From JADJPO01 sp963724535 (GTDB taxonomy: Bacteria; Actinomycetota; Actinomycetes; Actinomycetales; Kineosporiaceae), in the NCBI GenBank assembly GCA_963724535.1, contig CAVRVD010000013.1, positions 468,409-532,408 on the forward strand: a DNA stretch of 64,000 bases, in the 5' to 3' direction. A program made the translations under genes and the position numbers. Each line of letters begins with the position of its first letter. The stretch's first letter is position 1. The notes below the pieces were generated by a model, which worked only from the letters and a program-made list of their open reading frames with translations, searched no databases and was not told where the DNA came from. This document shows, piece by piece, positions 33,116 to 42,002 of this stretch.

Positions 33116-35345
33116 CGGTCGGATGCCACCCGAGGTAGGTCGCGCCGAACTCAATACCGCAGACGGCTTTGCCCCATAGCCACCCTTGACCCCGACCGGC
33201 ACCTATCTCGCGCAGCAACTTGTACTGTTCGACGGTCTCCACACCCTCCGCGGTGACCACGAGTCCAAGTGCGTGGGCCATGGCCACGATCGCCTTGGCA
33301 ATAATCTCGTCACTCCGGCGCACGCCGAGGTCGCGAACGAATGATCTGTCGATCTTGACCCCGGTAACGGGGAGCTTGCTCAGATAGCTGAGGGAGGAAT
33401 ACCCAGTACCGAAGTCATCCACAGCTATTTGCACGCCAATGTCCCGTAGATTCTGCAACATAGTCCTGGCTCGATCAGCATCGACCATCAACGCCGATTC
33501 GGTGAGCTCGATTGTCAGACAGGACGCGGGAATAGCAAGCCGACGTAGCTCGCGTTCGACGAAAGTGATCAAGCCATCGCCCGCCAACTGCCGAGCTGAT
33601 ACGTTGACCGACATCGAGAACTCGTCATCGACGCGGCCAGCCGATCGCCACAGCGCCAACTGATGAAGCGACTGGCTGAGGACCCACTCTCCGAGCTCGT
33701 TGATCAAGCCGGTCTCTTCCGCCACCGAAATAAACTCCTGTGGCACTACCGCACCCCGTACCGGATGATCCCAGCGAACGAGCGCCTCGGCACCGAGGAC
33801 GCGTTGGTCCGCCATGCACGTTAGTGGCTGAAATGCCACCCACAGCTCGTCACCCTTAAGCGCTACCCGCAATGCCAACTCGGTCTCGACCCGCCTGCGA
33901 ACCGAGTCGCGCATTTCCGGGCGGAACAGCGTCGAACGGTCGCGACCGGCCTCCTTGGAGCGATACATAGCCATATCCGCGTCCCGCAGGAGGGCCTCCG
34001 TGCTCTCCTGATCGGAGCGCGGAACTATCCCGACCGAGGCGGTGGTGACCAGTTCGAAATCTAGAAGCCGGATCGGCTCACCGAGCATCTTGTGGAGGCT
34101 CTCCGAGAGGTTCAGAGCTTGTTGCTCATCACCGGTCCCGAGAACGACGAACTCGTCTCCACCTATTCGGGCCACCATGTCTCCTGGACCGACTAGGCCC
34201 CGAAGCCTGTCGGCCACATGTGTGAGCATCTGATCACCTATCTCGTGACCCCAATGGTCATTGACCAGCTTGAAGCCGTCCAGATCGAGATAGAGCAGCC
34301 ATACCTGTTCCCGCCTACCTGCGTTGGCGAGCTGGGCGTCAAGTGTCGTAGCGAGGAGCATTCGGTTAGGAAGCCCGGTGAGCGTGTCGTGCGTCGCCTG
34401 GTGCAACCGTACTGCCTGGGTTTCGGCCAGCCGGCGCACGGCTGTGACCGCGCGCGCGACCAGAGCCGCGCTGAGCATGCCACTCAGAAGCACTGCCACA
34501 CGCCGACCGGTACTGGCCTCACTCGTCGCGAGGAGGACGACGAAAGGAGCTGTCAGGGCCGGGATGATCAGGCTCAGCCGCAGAAGCGACCAGGGTTGGA
34601 CCGGTTGCGGAACTATGGATGCAAAACGCGCCATGCTCGGATGAAGAGCAACTGTCCCGAGAGCAACGAACCCAAACATAAACGGCAAGTCCATGATAGC
34701 TGGACCCACCAGCTCACCGCGTGTTCCGATGATGGCGTAGCCGAGATCGCCCGTGAGCAGCAGCGCCCCAGCCAGCGCGAGCAGCCGGAAGCTGACTAGG
34801 CGGACCGCCGTCGAAAACGCCAGGTTCACGATGATAAACATGACCAAGACGTCGATTGTTGGGTAAAGGCCTGCCAACAACGAGACCACGACTGGTCGTC
34901 CGGTGATCGCCATGGCGGGCAAAGCCAGATATTGCACTGCTGGCGCCGTAGCCCCGAGCGAGACGATCAACCCATCGATGACGGCATTACGGTCCAGGCT
35001 ACCTGCTGCGCGCAGCAGGAGTGTCAAGCCCCCGATGAGGAGTGCATAACCCGTCAGCGTGAACACATCTGCAGCCAGCACCTGAAGACCCGACTGCGCA
35101 ACCGCCCAAGGCCTGATGATCACCCCGAGCAAGAACATCAAGCAGGCTGCCGCGAGCAACCTCCATACGGCTCTCTGTGGCGAGGAGTTGAGTCGCGGGC
35201 CGCCCAACAGAGCAGCCACGGTACCCATCCCGATCAGAAGGGAGGCGGCCTGCGCCAGGGGCGAGGCGGGCTGGAGGGCATAGCACAGCCCGAGCAGCAC
35301 TCCGACAGCGCTGAACAGACGAGCTAGCCTGCCCGGTCTGGCCAC
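33045..35345 (-). CDS. Membrane-bound GGDEF-EAL cyclic-di-GMP protein
   Basis: 766 aa. About nine N-terminal membrane segments (10-280) form a sensory region. A GGDEF domain (about 310-470) has DTLTGLPNRM and an intact IGGDEFVVLG. An EAL domain (about 490-740) has LGAEALVRWDHP, ELTESALMVD and DDFGTGYSSLSYLSKLP. Both motifs are intact, so it could make and/or degrade cyclic-di-GMP. The C-terminus departs from the usual EAL ending (RGQGWLWGKAV then a non-homologous tail) where it overlaps the GNAT-like gene. I choose the GTG at 35345 because AGGAGGAGG lies 6 bp upstream; a TTG lies 69 bp further. Confidence 0.9.
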   Translation of the reverse strand: MARPGRLARLFSAVGVLLGLCYALQPASPLAQAASLLIGMGTVAALLGGPRLNSSPQRAVWRLLAAACLMFLLGVIIRPWAVAQSGLQVLAADVFTLTGYALLIGGLTLLLRAAGSLDRNAVIDGLIVSLGATAPAVQYLALPAMAITGRPVVVSLLAGLYPTIDVLVMFIIVNLAFSTAVRLVSFRLLALAGALLLTGDLGYAIIGTRGELVGPAIMDLPFMFGFVALGTVALHPSMARFASIVPQPVQPWSLLRLSLIIPALTAPFVVLLATSEASTGRRVAVLLSGMLSAALVARAVTAVRRLAETQAVRLHQATHDTLTGLPNRMLLATTLDAQLANAGRREQVWLLYLDLDGFKLVNDHWGHEIGDQMLTHVADRLRGLVGPGDMVARIGGDEFVVLGTGDEQQALNLSESLHKMLGEPIRLLDFELVTTASVGIVPRSDQESTEALLRDADMAMYRSKEAGRDRSTLFRPEMRDSVRRRVETELALRVALKGDELWVAFQPLTCMADQRVLGAEALVRWDHPVRGAVVPQEFISVAEETGLINELGEWVLSQSLHQLALWRSAGRVDDEFSMSVNVSARQLAGDGLITFVERELRRLAIPASCLTIELTESALMVDADRARTMLQNLRDIGVQIAVDDFGTGYSSLSYLSKLPVTGVKIDRSFVRDLGVRRSDEIIAKAIVAMAHALGLVVTAEGVETVEQYKLLREIGAGRGQGWLWGKAVCGIEFGATYLGWHPTATSQGSRMPSTLGRRDVSARLPG

Positions 35346-35910
35346 GGGACCTCCTCCTGCAGGTGGAGCGGCAGCTGCGATCGTCCTAGTGCAATCGGCT
35401 GCCTCGGGCTCCAACCTGAGGCGTTGAGTTGACGACTGCCCCTGATGCCGGCTCTCTCAAGCAGTCGCCGGCGCTGGTCGCGAGAGGACGCCAATGCCCT
35501 GCGTTGGGGGCTGTCGGGTCGTCGACACATGCTTCAGCCAGTGCGGATCTTGCCCTCAATGAGGCGGTCGGCTGGGTCCGTTCCGCAATCGATCAAGGCG
35601 CGGTCTTGGTGTGCCAGGGCGGTCGAAGTGTTCTGCCCGGCTGTTGAGGTCTCACGACGACCGGTCGACGGCTTCGTGTTGGATGATCATCGGGAACCAG
35701 CTCTCTCACGTAGCCCGGTGTGTTGCCGCACCGGAGCCCCTCAGATGATCATCTTGCTGGCATCGATAGCTCCGACGCAAACAGGAATGTCGTCGCCGCG
35801 GCCCCAAGTCCAAATCATGATGATTACCCTGTTCCACACATCTCGAGACGTCCTCAAACCCTGGCTGGCCGAGTGTTTGGCCGAGGTCACAGCGGCTGAC
35901 CACTCGGGTA
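35346..35910. other. Intergenic region with two GATGATCATC palindromes
   Basis: No gene is supported in these 565 bp. The perfect palindrome GATGATCATC occurs at 35682-35691 and 35744-35753, 62 bp apart. Their spacing (about six helical turns) could suit a looping regulator, or they may be chance. No promoter can be assigned with confidence. Confidence 0.35.
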
Positions 35911-36708
35911 TCACCCTCGGGCCGCTCCCGACCCAGGCAAGGGACGTCCCTCAGCAACGGAAGGCTGTGCCGGCTCGCGAGCCACCAGGTGCTGGGCCGC
36001 CTGGGCCCGCGGCCGGACCACAAGCTGGTCGATGTTGATGTGGTGCGGCAGCGTGAGCGCCCACCGCACGCACTCCGCGACGTCCTGAGCGGTCAGCGGT
36101 TCACGCACCCCGGCGTAGATCGACTCAGCCTTCGCGGCGTCCCCCCGGCTGCGCTTGATGGTGAACTCCTCGGTCTTGACCATCCCCGGGGCGATCTCGA
36201 TCACCCGGATGGGCTCACCCACCAGCTCCAGGCGCAGGGTGCGAGCCAGAGCCCCTTCCGCGTGTTTCGCAGCGGAGTAGCCGGCTCCGCCCTGGTACGT
36301 GATCAATGCAGCGGTTGAGGTCATGAACAGCAGGTCACCCCGCCCCCCTGCCCGCAGCGCGGGCAGCACGGCCTGGGTCACCTGAAGAGTGCCGATCGTG
36401 TTGACCTCGAACATGGCGCGCCAGTCGGCCGGGTCGCCGTCCTCGACACTCTCGAAGCCGATCGCCCCGCCGGCGTTGTTGACCAGGGCGTGGCACACGG
36501 GCCCGGCCGCCTCGACGATCCGGGCGACGTCGTCCGGTTGGGTGATGTCGGCGACGCAGGTCTCGCAGCCGGCACGCTCCGCCAGCTGCTCGAGGCGGTC
36601 GGCGCGACGTGCCACCGCCAGCACCGACCAGCCCTCACCCCGCAGGGCCTCGACCGTCGCGGCACCGATTCCGCTGCTCGCGCCGGTGACGATGGCACGC
36701 AGGCTCAA
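35911..36708 (-). CDS. Short-chain dehydrogenase/reductase
   Basis: A 265-aa classical SDR. Cofactor motif TGASSGIG near residue 8, NNAGG at about 77, and catalytic Ser-Tyr-Lys with YSAAKH at about 146-151. The basic residues RRADR after strand 2 suggest NADP(H). The substrate is unknown; the sequence resembles the YdfG/serine-dehydrogenase-like group. It starts with TTG overlapping the clpX stop as TTGA, so it is probably translated from the clpX message. The last 25 residues are non-conserved. Confidence 0.9.
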   Translation of the reverse strand: MSLRAIVTGASSGIGAATVEALRGEGWSVLAVARRADRLEQLAERAGCETCVADITQPDDVARIVEAAGPVCHALVNNAGGAIGFESVEDGDPADWRAMFEVNTIGTLQVTQAVLPALRAGGRGDLLFMTSTAALITYQGGAGYSAAKHAEGALARTLRLELVGEPIRVIEIAPGMVKTEEFTIKRSRGDAAKAESIYAGVREPLTAQDVAECVRWALTLPHHINIDQLVVRPRAQAAQHLVAREPAQPSVAEGRPLPGSGAARG

Positions 36709-37985
36709 GCGGACTTCTCCCGCGGCGTCCGGGTCTTGCGGGCGGGGGCCTCTCGCGGGACCAGAGTGGGGTTGACGTTCTCTAGGACGACCTCGCGGCT
36801 GACCACGACCCGGGCCACGTCGTCCCGGCTCGGGACGTCGAACATCACCGCGAGCAGCACCTCTTCCATGATTGCCCGCAGCCCCCGTGCACCGGTGCCA
36901 CGCAGGATCGCCTGGTCGGCGACGGCCTCCAGGGCGTCGTCGGTGAACTCGAGTTCGACCCCGTCGATCTCGAACATCCGCTGGTACTGCTTGACCAGGG
37001 CGTTCTTGGGCTCGGTGAGGATGGAGACCAGTGCGTCGCGGTCCAGGTTGGTGACCGTGGTGATCACTGGGAGACGGCCGATGAACTCCGGGATCAGCCC
37101 GAACTTGAGCAGGTCCTCGGGCATCACCTCGGAGAACGTGTCGGCCTCCTCGCGCTGGCTGTGCAGGGTGGCTCCGAAGCCGATCCCCCGCTTGCCCACG
37201 CGGGAGGAGATGATCTGGTCCAGCCCGGCGAAGGCACCCCCCACGATGAAGAGCACGTTCGTGGTGTCGATCTGGATGAACTCCTGGTGGGGATGCTTAC
37301 GCCCACCCTGCGGCGGGACGCTGGCCGTCGTCCCCTCGAGGATCTTCAGCAGGGCCTGCTGAACGCCCTCACCGGAGACGTCCCGGGTGATCGAGGGGTT
37401 CTCGCTCTTGCGGGCGATCTTGTCTACCTCGTCGATGTAGATGATCCCGGTCTCGGCCTTCTTGACGTCGTAGTCGGCAGCCTGGATCAGCTTGAGCAGG
37501 ATGTTCTCAACGTCCTCCCCGACGTACCCGGCCTCGGTCAGGGCAGTTGCGTCGGCGATCGCGAAGGGCACGTTGAGCATCTTTGCCAGGGTCTGGGCGA
37601 GGTAGGTCTTGCCGCACCCGGTGGGCCCGATGAGCAGGATGTTCGACTTGGCGATCTCGATCGAGTCCTCGCCCCGGCGGGACGGCTCCCCGGCCTGGAT
37701 CCGCTTGTAGTGGTTGTAGACGGCGACCGCGAGCGACTTCTTCGCAGCCTCCTGACCCACGACGTACTGCTGCAGGAACTCGAAGATCTCCTTCGGCTTG
37801 GGCAGCTCGACCAGGCCCAGCTCGTTGGCCTCGGCCAGCTCCTCCTCGATGATCTCGTTGCACAAATCGATGCACTCGTCGCAGATGTAGACCCCAGGGC
37901 CGGCGATCAGCTTCTTCACCTGCTTCTGGCTCTTCCCGCAGAAAGAGCACTTCAACAGGTCGCCACCGTCACCGATGCGTGCCAC
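36705..37985 (-). CDS. clpX: ClpX ATPase, ATP-dependent unfoldase
   Basis: Hexameric AAA+ unfoldase that feeds substrates to ClpP. 426 aa. The N-terminal zinc-binding domain has CSFC and CDEC (about 13-38). Walker A GPTGCGKT and Walker B IIYIDEVDK follow, with the ClpP-docking loop in RGIGFGA and a sensor-2 GARGLRAIMEEVL. It is downstream of clpP1 and clpP2 in the usual actinobacterial order, with a 118-bp gap, and coupled to a following SDR gene. Confidence 0.98.
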   Translation of the reverse strand: MARIGDGGDLLKCSFCGKSQKQVKKLIAGPGVYICDECIDLCNEIIEEELAEANELGLVELPKPKEIFEFLQQYVVGQEAAKKSLAVAVYNHYKRIQAGEPSRRGEDSIEIAKSNILLIGPTGCGKTYLAQTLAKMLNVPFAIADATALTEAGYVGEDVENILLKLIQAADYDVKKAETGIIYIDEVDKIARKSENPSITRDVSGEGVQQALLKILEGTTASVPPQGGRKHPHQEFIQIDTTNVLFIVGGAFAGLDQIISSRVGKRGIGFGATLHSQREEADTFSEVMPEDLLKFGLIPEFIGRLPVITTVTNLDRDALVSILTEPKNALVKQYQRMFEIDGVELEFTDDALEAVADQAILRGTGARGLRAIMEEVLLAVMFDVPSRDDVARVVVSREVVLENVNPTLVPREAPARKTRTPREKSA

Positions 37986-38103
37986 TAGGTGTCCTTCCCC
38001 AAGCCAGCTCGACTACCCTGTCACTAATCATTGGCCGGATGCTCCCATTGAACGCCACCACCGCCCCGATGTCAGCGGAAATCAGCCCCTGACGTAGGGC
38101 GTG

Positions 38104-38751
38104 TCAGGAGTCCCCGTACGCGGGAGCACTGGTCTTGCGGCTGCCCAGCACCTGGTCGACCAAGCCGTACTCGACGGCTTGCTCTGCGGTGAGGATCTTG
38201 TCCCGCTCGATGTCGGATCGCACCTGCTCGACGCTGCGGCTGGAGTGGCGGGACAGTGTCTCCTCGAGCCACTGCCGCATCCGCAGCACCTCGTTGGCCT
38301 GGATCTCGATGTCGCTGGCCTGGCCGTAGTCGCCGCCCAGCAGTGCCGGCTGGTGGATGAGCACGCGGGCGTTGGGCAGGGCCAGCCGCTTGCCCTTGGT
38401 GCCCGCGGCCAGCAGCACCGCCGCTGCCGAGGCAGCCTGCCCCAGGCAGGTGGTCTGGATGTCCGGCTTGATGTACTGCATCGTGTCGTAGATGGCGGTC
38501 AGCGCGGTGAACGAGCCGCCCGGGGAGTTGATGTACATCATGATGTCGCGGTCCGGGTCGGCCGACTCAAGCACGATCAGCTGGGCCATGACGTCGTCCG
38601 CCGAGGTGTCGTCGACGGGAGCGCCGAGGAAGATGATCCGGTCCTCGAAGAGCTTGTTGTAGGGGTCCTGACGCTTGTAGCCGTAGGCGGTGCGCTCCTC
38701 GAACTGCGGGACGATGTAGCGGCCCGTCGGGTTCATGCCCATGGGGTTCAT
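38104..38751 (-). CDS. clpP2: ClpP protease subunit 2
   Basis: Serine peptidase of the Clp complex; actinobacteria assemble ClpP1 and ClpP2 rings together. 215 aa. Catalytic Ser in CLGQAASAAAVLLAAG, His in VLIHQP and an Asp in ERDKILTAEQA. YINSPGGSFTALTAIYD forms the substrate strand. GAGGAG precedes the ATG at 38751; later Met codons at positions 4 and 6 are alternatives. It is 61 bp downstream of clpP1. Confidence 0.97.
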   Translation of the reverse strand: MNPMGMNPTGRYIVPQFEERTAYGYKRQDPYNKLFEDRIIFLGAPVDDTSADDVMAQLIVLESADPDRDIMMYINSPGGSFTALTAIYDTMQYIKPDIQTTCLGQAASAAAVLLAAGTKGKRLALPNARVLIHQPALLGGDYGQASDIEIQANEVLRMRQWLEETLSRHSSRSVEQVRSDIERDKILTAEQAVEYGLVDQVLGSRKTSAPAYGDS

Positions 38752-38812
38752 GGCGGGGCTCCTCGTGTGGTTCAGGCGGCTCAGCCGGCCGGGGTCGACA
38801 TGGGGGACGAGG

Positions 38813-39436
38813 TCAGCCGCTGGTGCCGCCGCCGCCGCTGACCTGGCCGGCCGAGCGGACGACGTGGTCGACCAGGCCGTACTCCAGGGCCTGCTCGGCG
38901 GTGAACCAGCGGTCGCGGTCGGAGTCGCGCTCGATCGCCTCGACGGGCTGACCGGTCTGCTCGGCGATCAGCTCGGCCATCTGCTTCTTCATGTGCAGGA
39001 TGAGCTCGGCCTGAATCTTGATGTCGCTCGCGGTCCCACCGATGCCGCCCAGCGGCTGGTGCATCATCACCCGGGCGTGCGGCAGGGCGTACCGCTTGCC
39101 CTTGGCGCCGGAGGAGAGCAGGAACTGACCCATCGAGGCGGCCAGGCCCATCGCCACGGTGGCGACGTCGTTCGGAACGAACTGCATGGTGTCGTAGATC
39201 GCCATGCCCGCCGTGACCGAGCCGCCCGGGGAGTTGATGTAGAGGTAGATGTCCTTGACCGGGTCCTCGGCGGTGAGCAGCAGCATCTGCGCGCAGATGG
39301 CGTTCGCGTTCTCGTCACGGACCTCGGAGCCGAGGAAGATGATCCGGTCCTTGAGCAGCCGGTTGTAGATGTGCTCGTCCAGGCCCATGCCTGGCTGCGG
39401 GCCACGGGCGGTGCCCGGCACGATCAGGTCGCTCAC
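38813..39436 (-). CDS. clpP1: ClpP protease subunit 1
   Basis: Paralogue and partner of the next gene. 207 aa. Catalytic Ser in MGLAASMGQFLLSSG, His in VMMHQPLGG and Asp in DSDRDRWFTAEQA. The GTG start at 39436 is preceded by GGGAG. A C-terminal Gly/Ser-rich tail is present. It lies 190 bp after tig, in the order tig-clpP1-clpP2-clpX. Confidence 0.97.
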   Translation of the reverse strand: MSDLIVPGTARGPQPGMGLDEHIYNRLLKDRIIFLGSEVRDENANAICAQMLLLTAEDPVKDIYLYINSPGGSVTAGMAIYDTMQFVPNDVATVAMGLAASMGQFLLSSGAKGKRYALPHARVMMHQPLGGIGGTASDIKIQAELILHMKKQMAELIAEQTGQPVEAIERDSDRDRWFTAEQALEYGLVDHVVRSAGQVSGGGGTSG

Positions 39437-39624
39437 GTCGCTCTCCCACTTCCAGTGGTCTGTGCATCCAGGTTGATGCCGACAGTAACGCCAGCAACGG
39501 CAGGCGATGCTCCCGTCGCGACCCGTGTTCGCTCACGGCGCACCAGTGGGGGGCGGGCACGTGACCGGCCCCCGCTGGGCCTGCGGGACCGGAACCGGGC
39601 GACGGGCGCGGCCCGCGGCCGCGG

Positions 39625-41145
39625 TCAGGACCTGGACTCGTCGGGGACGAAGCCGCCGACGGCGCTGACACTCACCGCACTGGGGTCGGTCGCCGCCGGG
39701 GACGTGGCGGGCGCCGGGGCGGGACTGGAGGCGACGGCCGGGTCCGAGGGCTCGTCGTCCTCGTCCTCGACGTCGAGGGCATCCACGAGGTCGTCGTCCA
39801 CGTCATCCCCGAGGTCCTGCGCCTGCGCCGCCTCGGCCTGTGCCGCCTCGGCCTGTGCCGCCTGCTCCTCGGCGGCCAGCTCGGACAGGAACGCCTCGAT
39901 GTCCACCACGTTGCCCGAGCCGTCCTTGACGGTCACCTCGGTGATCGCGGTAGCCAGGGCCTTACGCCGGCTCACCTCGGCGACCATGGCATGCATCTGG
40001 TTCGCCTCGTTGACGGCCGAGACGAACTGGTTCGGGTCCATTCCGTACTGCTGGGCGGTACCGACCAGGTAGTCGACGAGTTCACGCTGCCCGACCGAGA
40101 CCTGCTGGGACTCGGCGAGGGCATCCAGCAGCAGCTGGGCCCGCAGCCCAGTGCGCGCCTCCTCGTCGACCTCGGCGCGGTGCTCGTCGTCCTCGAGCCG
40201 GTCCTCGTTCTCCAGGTGCCGGTGCACCTCCTCGGCGACGACCGCATCGGGAACCGGGATGTCGAGCTGCTCCAGCAGGGTCTCCACCAGATGCTCGCGC
40301 GCCTGCATGGCCTGCTCGAGCCGCTTGTGCTTCTCCACGTCGCCGCGCAGGCTCTCGCGCAGCTCCTCCAGGGTGTCGAACTCGGAGGCGAGCTGGGCGA
40401 AGTCGTCATCCAGCTCAGGCAGCTGCCGCTCCTTGACTGCCTGCAGGGTGATTGTGACGTGAGCCTCCTGCCCGGCGAAGTCCCCGCCGGCCAGCGGCGC
40501 GTCGAACGTGGTGGTCTCCCCGGCGGACAGGTCGGTGAGGGCCTCGTCCATGCCCTCGAGCATGGTGGCGCTACCGACCTCGTAGCTGACCCCCTTCACC
40601 GCGTCGACCTCGGTCTCGCCGACCATCGCAGACAGGTCGAGGCTGACGTAGTCGCCGTCGCCGGCCGGCCGCTCGACCGGCAGCAGGGTGCCGAACCGCT
40701 CGCGCAGCGCCGTGACGCGCTCCTCGATGTCCTCCTCGGTGACCTCGACGGTGTCGACGCTCACTTCGAGCTCGGCCAGATCGGGCAGGGTGATCTCGGG
40801 CCGGACGTCGACCTCGACGGTGAACCTCAGGTCGCCGCCGGCGCCCTCGGGGACGTCGGTCACTTCGACCTCGGGACGGCCCATCGGGCGGACGTCGCTC
40901 TCCTCCATGGCCTTGGCATAGAAGCCGGGCAGGGCGTTGTTCACCGCCTCCTCCAGGACGGCGCCACGGCCGAGGCGTTGGTCGATGATCCTCGGCGGCA
41001 CCTTGCCCTTGCGGAAGCCCGGGATGTTCACCTGGGAGGAGATGGTCTTGTAGGCGGCGTCGACGCTGGGCGCGAGCTCCTCGTAGGGGACCTCGATGGT
41101 CAGCTTGACCCGGGTCGGGTTGAGGGTCTCGACGGCGCTCTTCAC
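39625..41145 (-). CDS. tig: Trigger factor
   Basis: Ribosome-bound chaperone with a peptidyl-prolyl isomerase domain. 506 aa. The ribosome-docking signature GFRKGKVP is at 43-50. The PPIase domain spans about 155-240 (GDYVSLDLSAMVGETEV) and the helical substrate-binding domain about 250-430. An unusually acidic, Ala/Gln-rich C-terminal tail (about 80 residues) includes the repeat AAQAEAAQAEAAQAQ. GTG start at 41145, with GGAG about 10 bp upstream. Confidence 0.96.
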   Translation of the reverse strand: MKSAVETLNPTRVKLTIEVPYEELAPSVDAAYKTISSQVNIPGFRKGKVPPRIIDQRLGRGAVLEEAVNNALPGFYAKAMEESDVRPMGRPEVEVTDVPEGAGGDLRFTVEVDVRPEITLPDLAELEVSVDTVEVTEEDIEERVTALRERFGTLLPVERPAGDGDYVSLDLSAMVGETEVDAVKGVSYEVGSATMLEGMDEALTDLSAGETTTFDAPLAGGDFAGQEAHVTITLQAVKERQLPELDDDFAQLASEFDTLEELRESLRGDVEKHKRLEQAMQAREHLVETLLEQLDIPVPDAVVAEEVHRHLENEDRLEDDEHRAEVDEEARTGLRAQLLLDALAESQQVSVGQRELVDYLVGTAQQYGMDPNQFVSAVNEANQMHAMVAEVSRRKALATAITEVTVKDGSGNVVDIEAFLSELAAEEQAAQAEAAQAEAAQAQDLGDDVDDDLVDALDVEDEDDEPSDPAVASSPAPAPATSPAATDPSAVSVSAVGGFVPDESRS

Positions 41146-41304
41146 TGCGGGTCTCCTGCAGGGACGGGTTCAGGGACGTGGCGGGCTCGAGGCGCGCGCA
41201 CCGAAGGCGCTGCGCACGGCACGAAACCGTCATCGTAGCCGGGACCACGCCGTGCTTCCGCATCGGTGCGCGGGGGCGGCCGGCTGGTGGCCGGGGACGA
41301 CGGG

Positions 41305-41378
41305 TCGGGGTAGCCGGACTTGAACCGGCGGCCTTCCGCTCCCAAAGCGGACGCGCTACCAAGCTGCGCCATACCCCG
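41305..41378 (-). tRNA. tRNA-Pro (anticodon UGG)
   Basis: Minus-strand cloverleaf. The acceptor arms CGGGGTA/TACCCCG pair perfectly, with discriminator A. The D arm is GCGCAGCTTGGTAGCGC, the anticodon loop TTTGGGA gives UGG, and the T arm has GGTTCAAGTCC. CCA is not encoded. Confidence 0.97.
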
Positions 41379-41609
41379 TGGCCCGCCCTGCGGGCACCGG
41401 CCCAGGGTACGCGTACTCGTCGGCGACTGGCCCCCTGTCCGAGATCGCCGAGTCCTATCTGCGGCGGCGTGAGCGGTGTGGACTTCGGCAGCGTCAGCGG
41501 GGCCGAAGTCGACAGTCCATCTGGGTCGAGCCACGATCGGCGAGCACCGAGAGGCCGGTGGCCAGCGGGTACCCTGTCAGCGCGACGCCGGGTCCATCCG
41601 GTGACGCAT

Positions 41610-41680
41610 GCGGGTGTAGCTCAATGGCAGAGCTCCAGCCTTCCAAGCTGGTCATGCGGGTTCGATTCCCGTCACCCGCT
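41610..41680 (+). tRNA. tRNA-Gly (anticodon UCC)
   Basis: The acceptor arms GCGGGTG/CACCCGC pair perfectly, with discriminator U. The D arm is GCTCAATGGCAGAGC, the anticodon loop CTTCCAA gives UCC, and the T arm is GCGGGTTCGATTCCCGT. CCA is not encoded. Its 3' end is repeated 138 bp downstream, beside an integrase gene. Confidence 0.97.
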
Positions 41681-41819
41681 CTCGTGACGAAGGGCCCGCC
41701 CCAACGCTTCACCGGGGCGGCCCGTTGTCACGACATCAGGCGAGTCGGGAATCGGGAGGAGCGCAGGTCAGCGCGAGGCACGAGCGCTGGACCGAAGCGA
41801 CGGATCCCGTCACCCGCTC
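41667..41819 (+). repeat. Candidate attachment-site repeat of the tRNA-Gly 3' end
   Basis: TCCCGTCACCCGCTC at 41667-41681 (the T-arm and acceptor end of tRNA-Gly) recurs exactly at 41805-41819. A tyrosine integrase starts 184 bp further on. This fits an att core left by one integration event, with a second element inserted beyond it. The intervening 120 bp and the stretch to 42002 hold no gene. A distal att copy is not in the window. Confidence 0.6.
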
Positions 41820-42002
41820 CGTGCATCACTGCAGGTGGTCAGCGGCCTGTTGTGATCATCTGGGGGTGGCGACGAGGGCCGGAAACGTGTCCATCCGGTC
41901 CCTATCGGTCCCAACGTACCGGCCCTGGACGGGGTCGGATCGCGTCGCAGGCGCAGTCTTGGGGCCTGTTTCGGCGCACTTCTCTTATAGGAGGTGTGCG
42001 CG

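Noticed and set aside
35445..36038. 197-residue plus-strand frame before the SDR gene end
   Set aside because: No ribosome site or domain, and half of it is antisense to the SDR.
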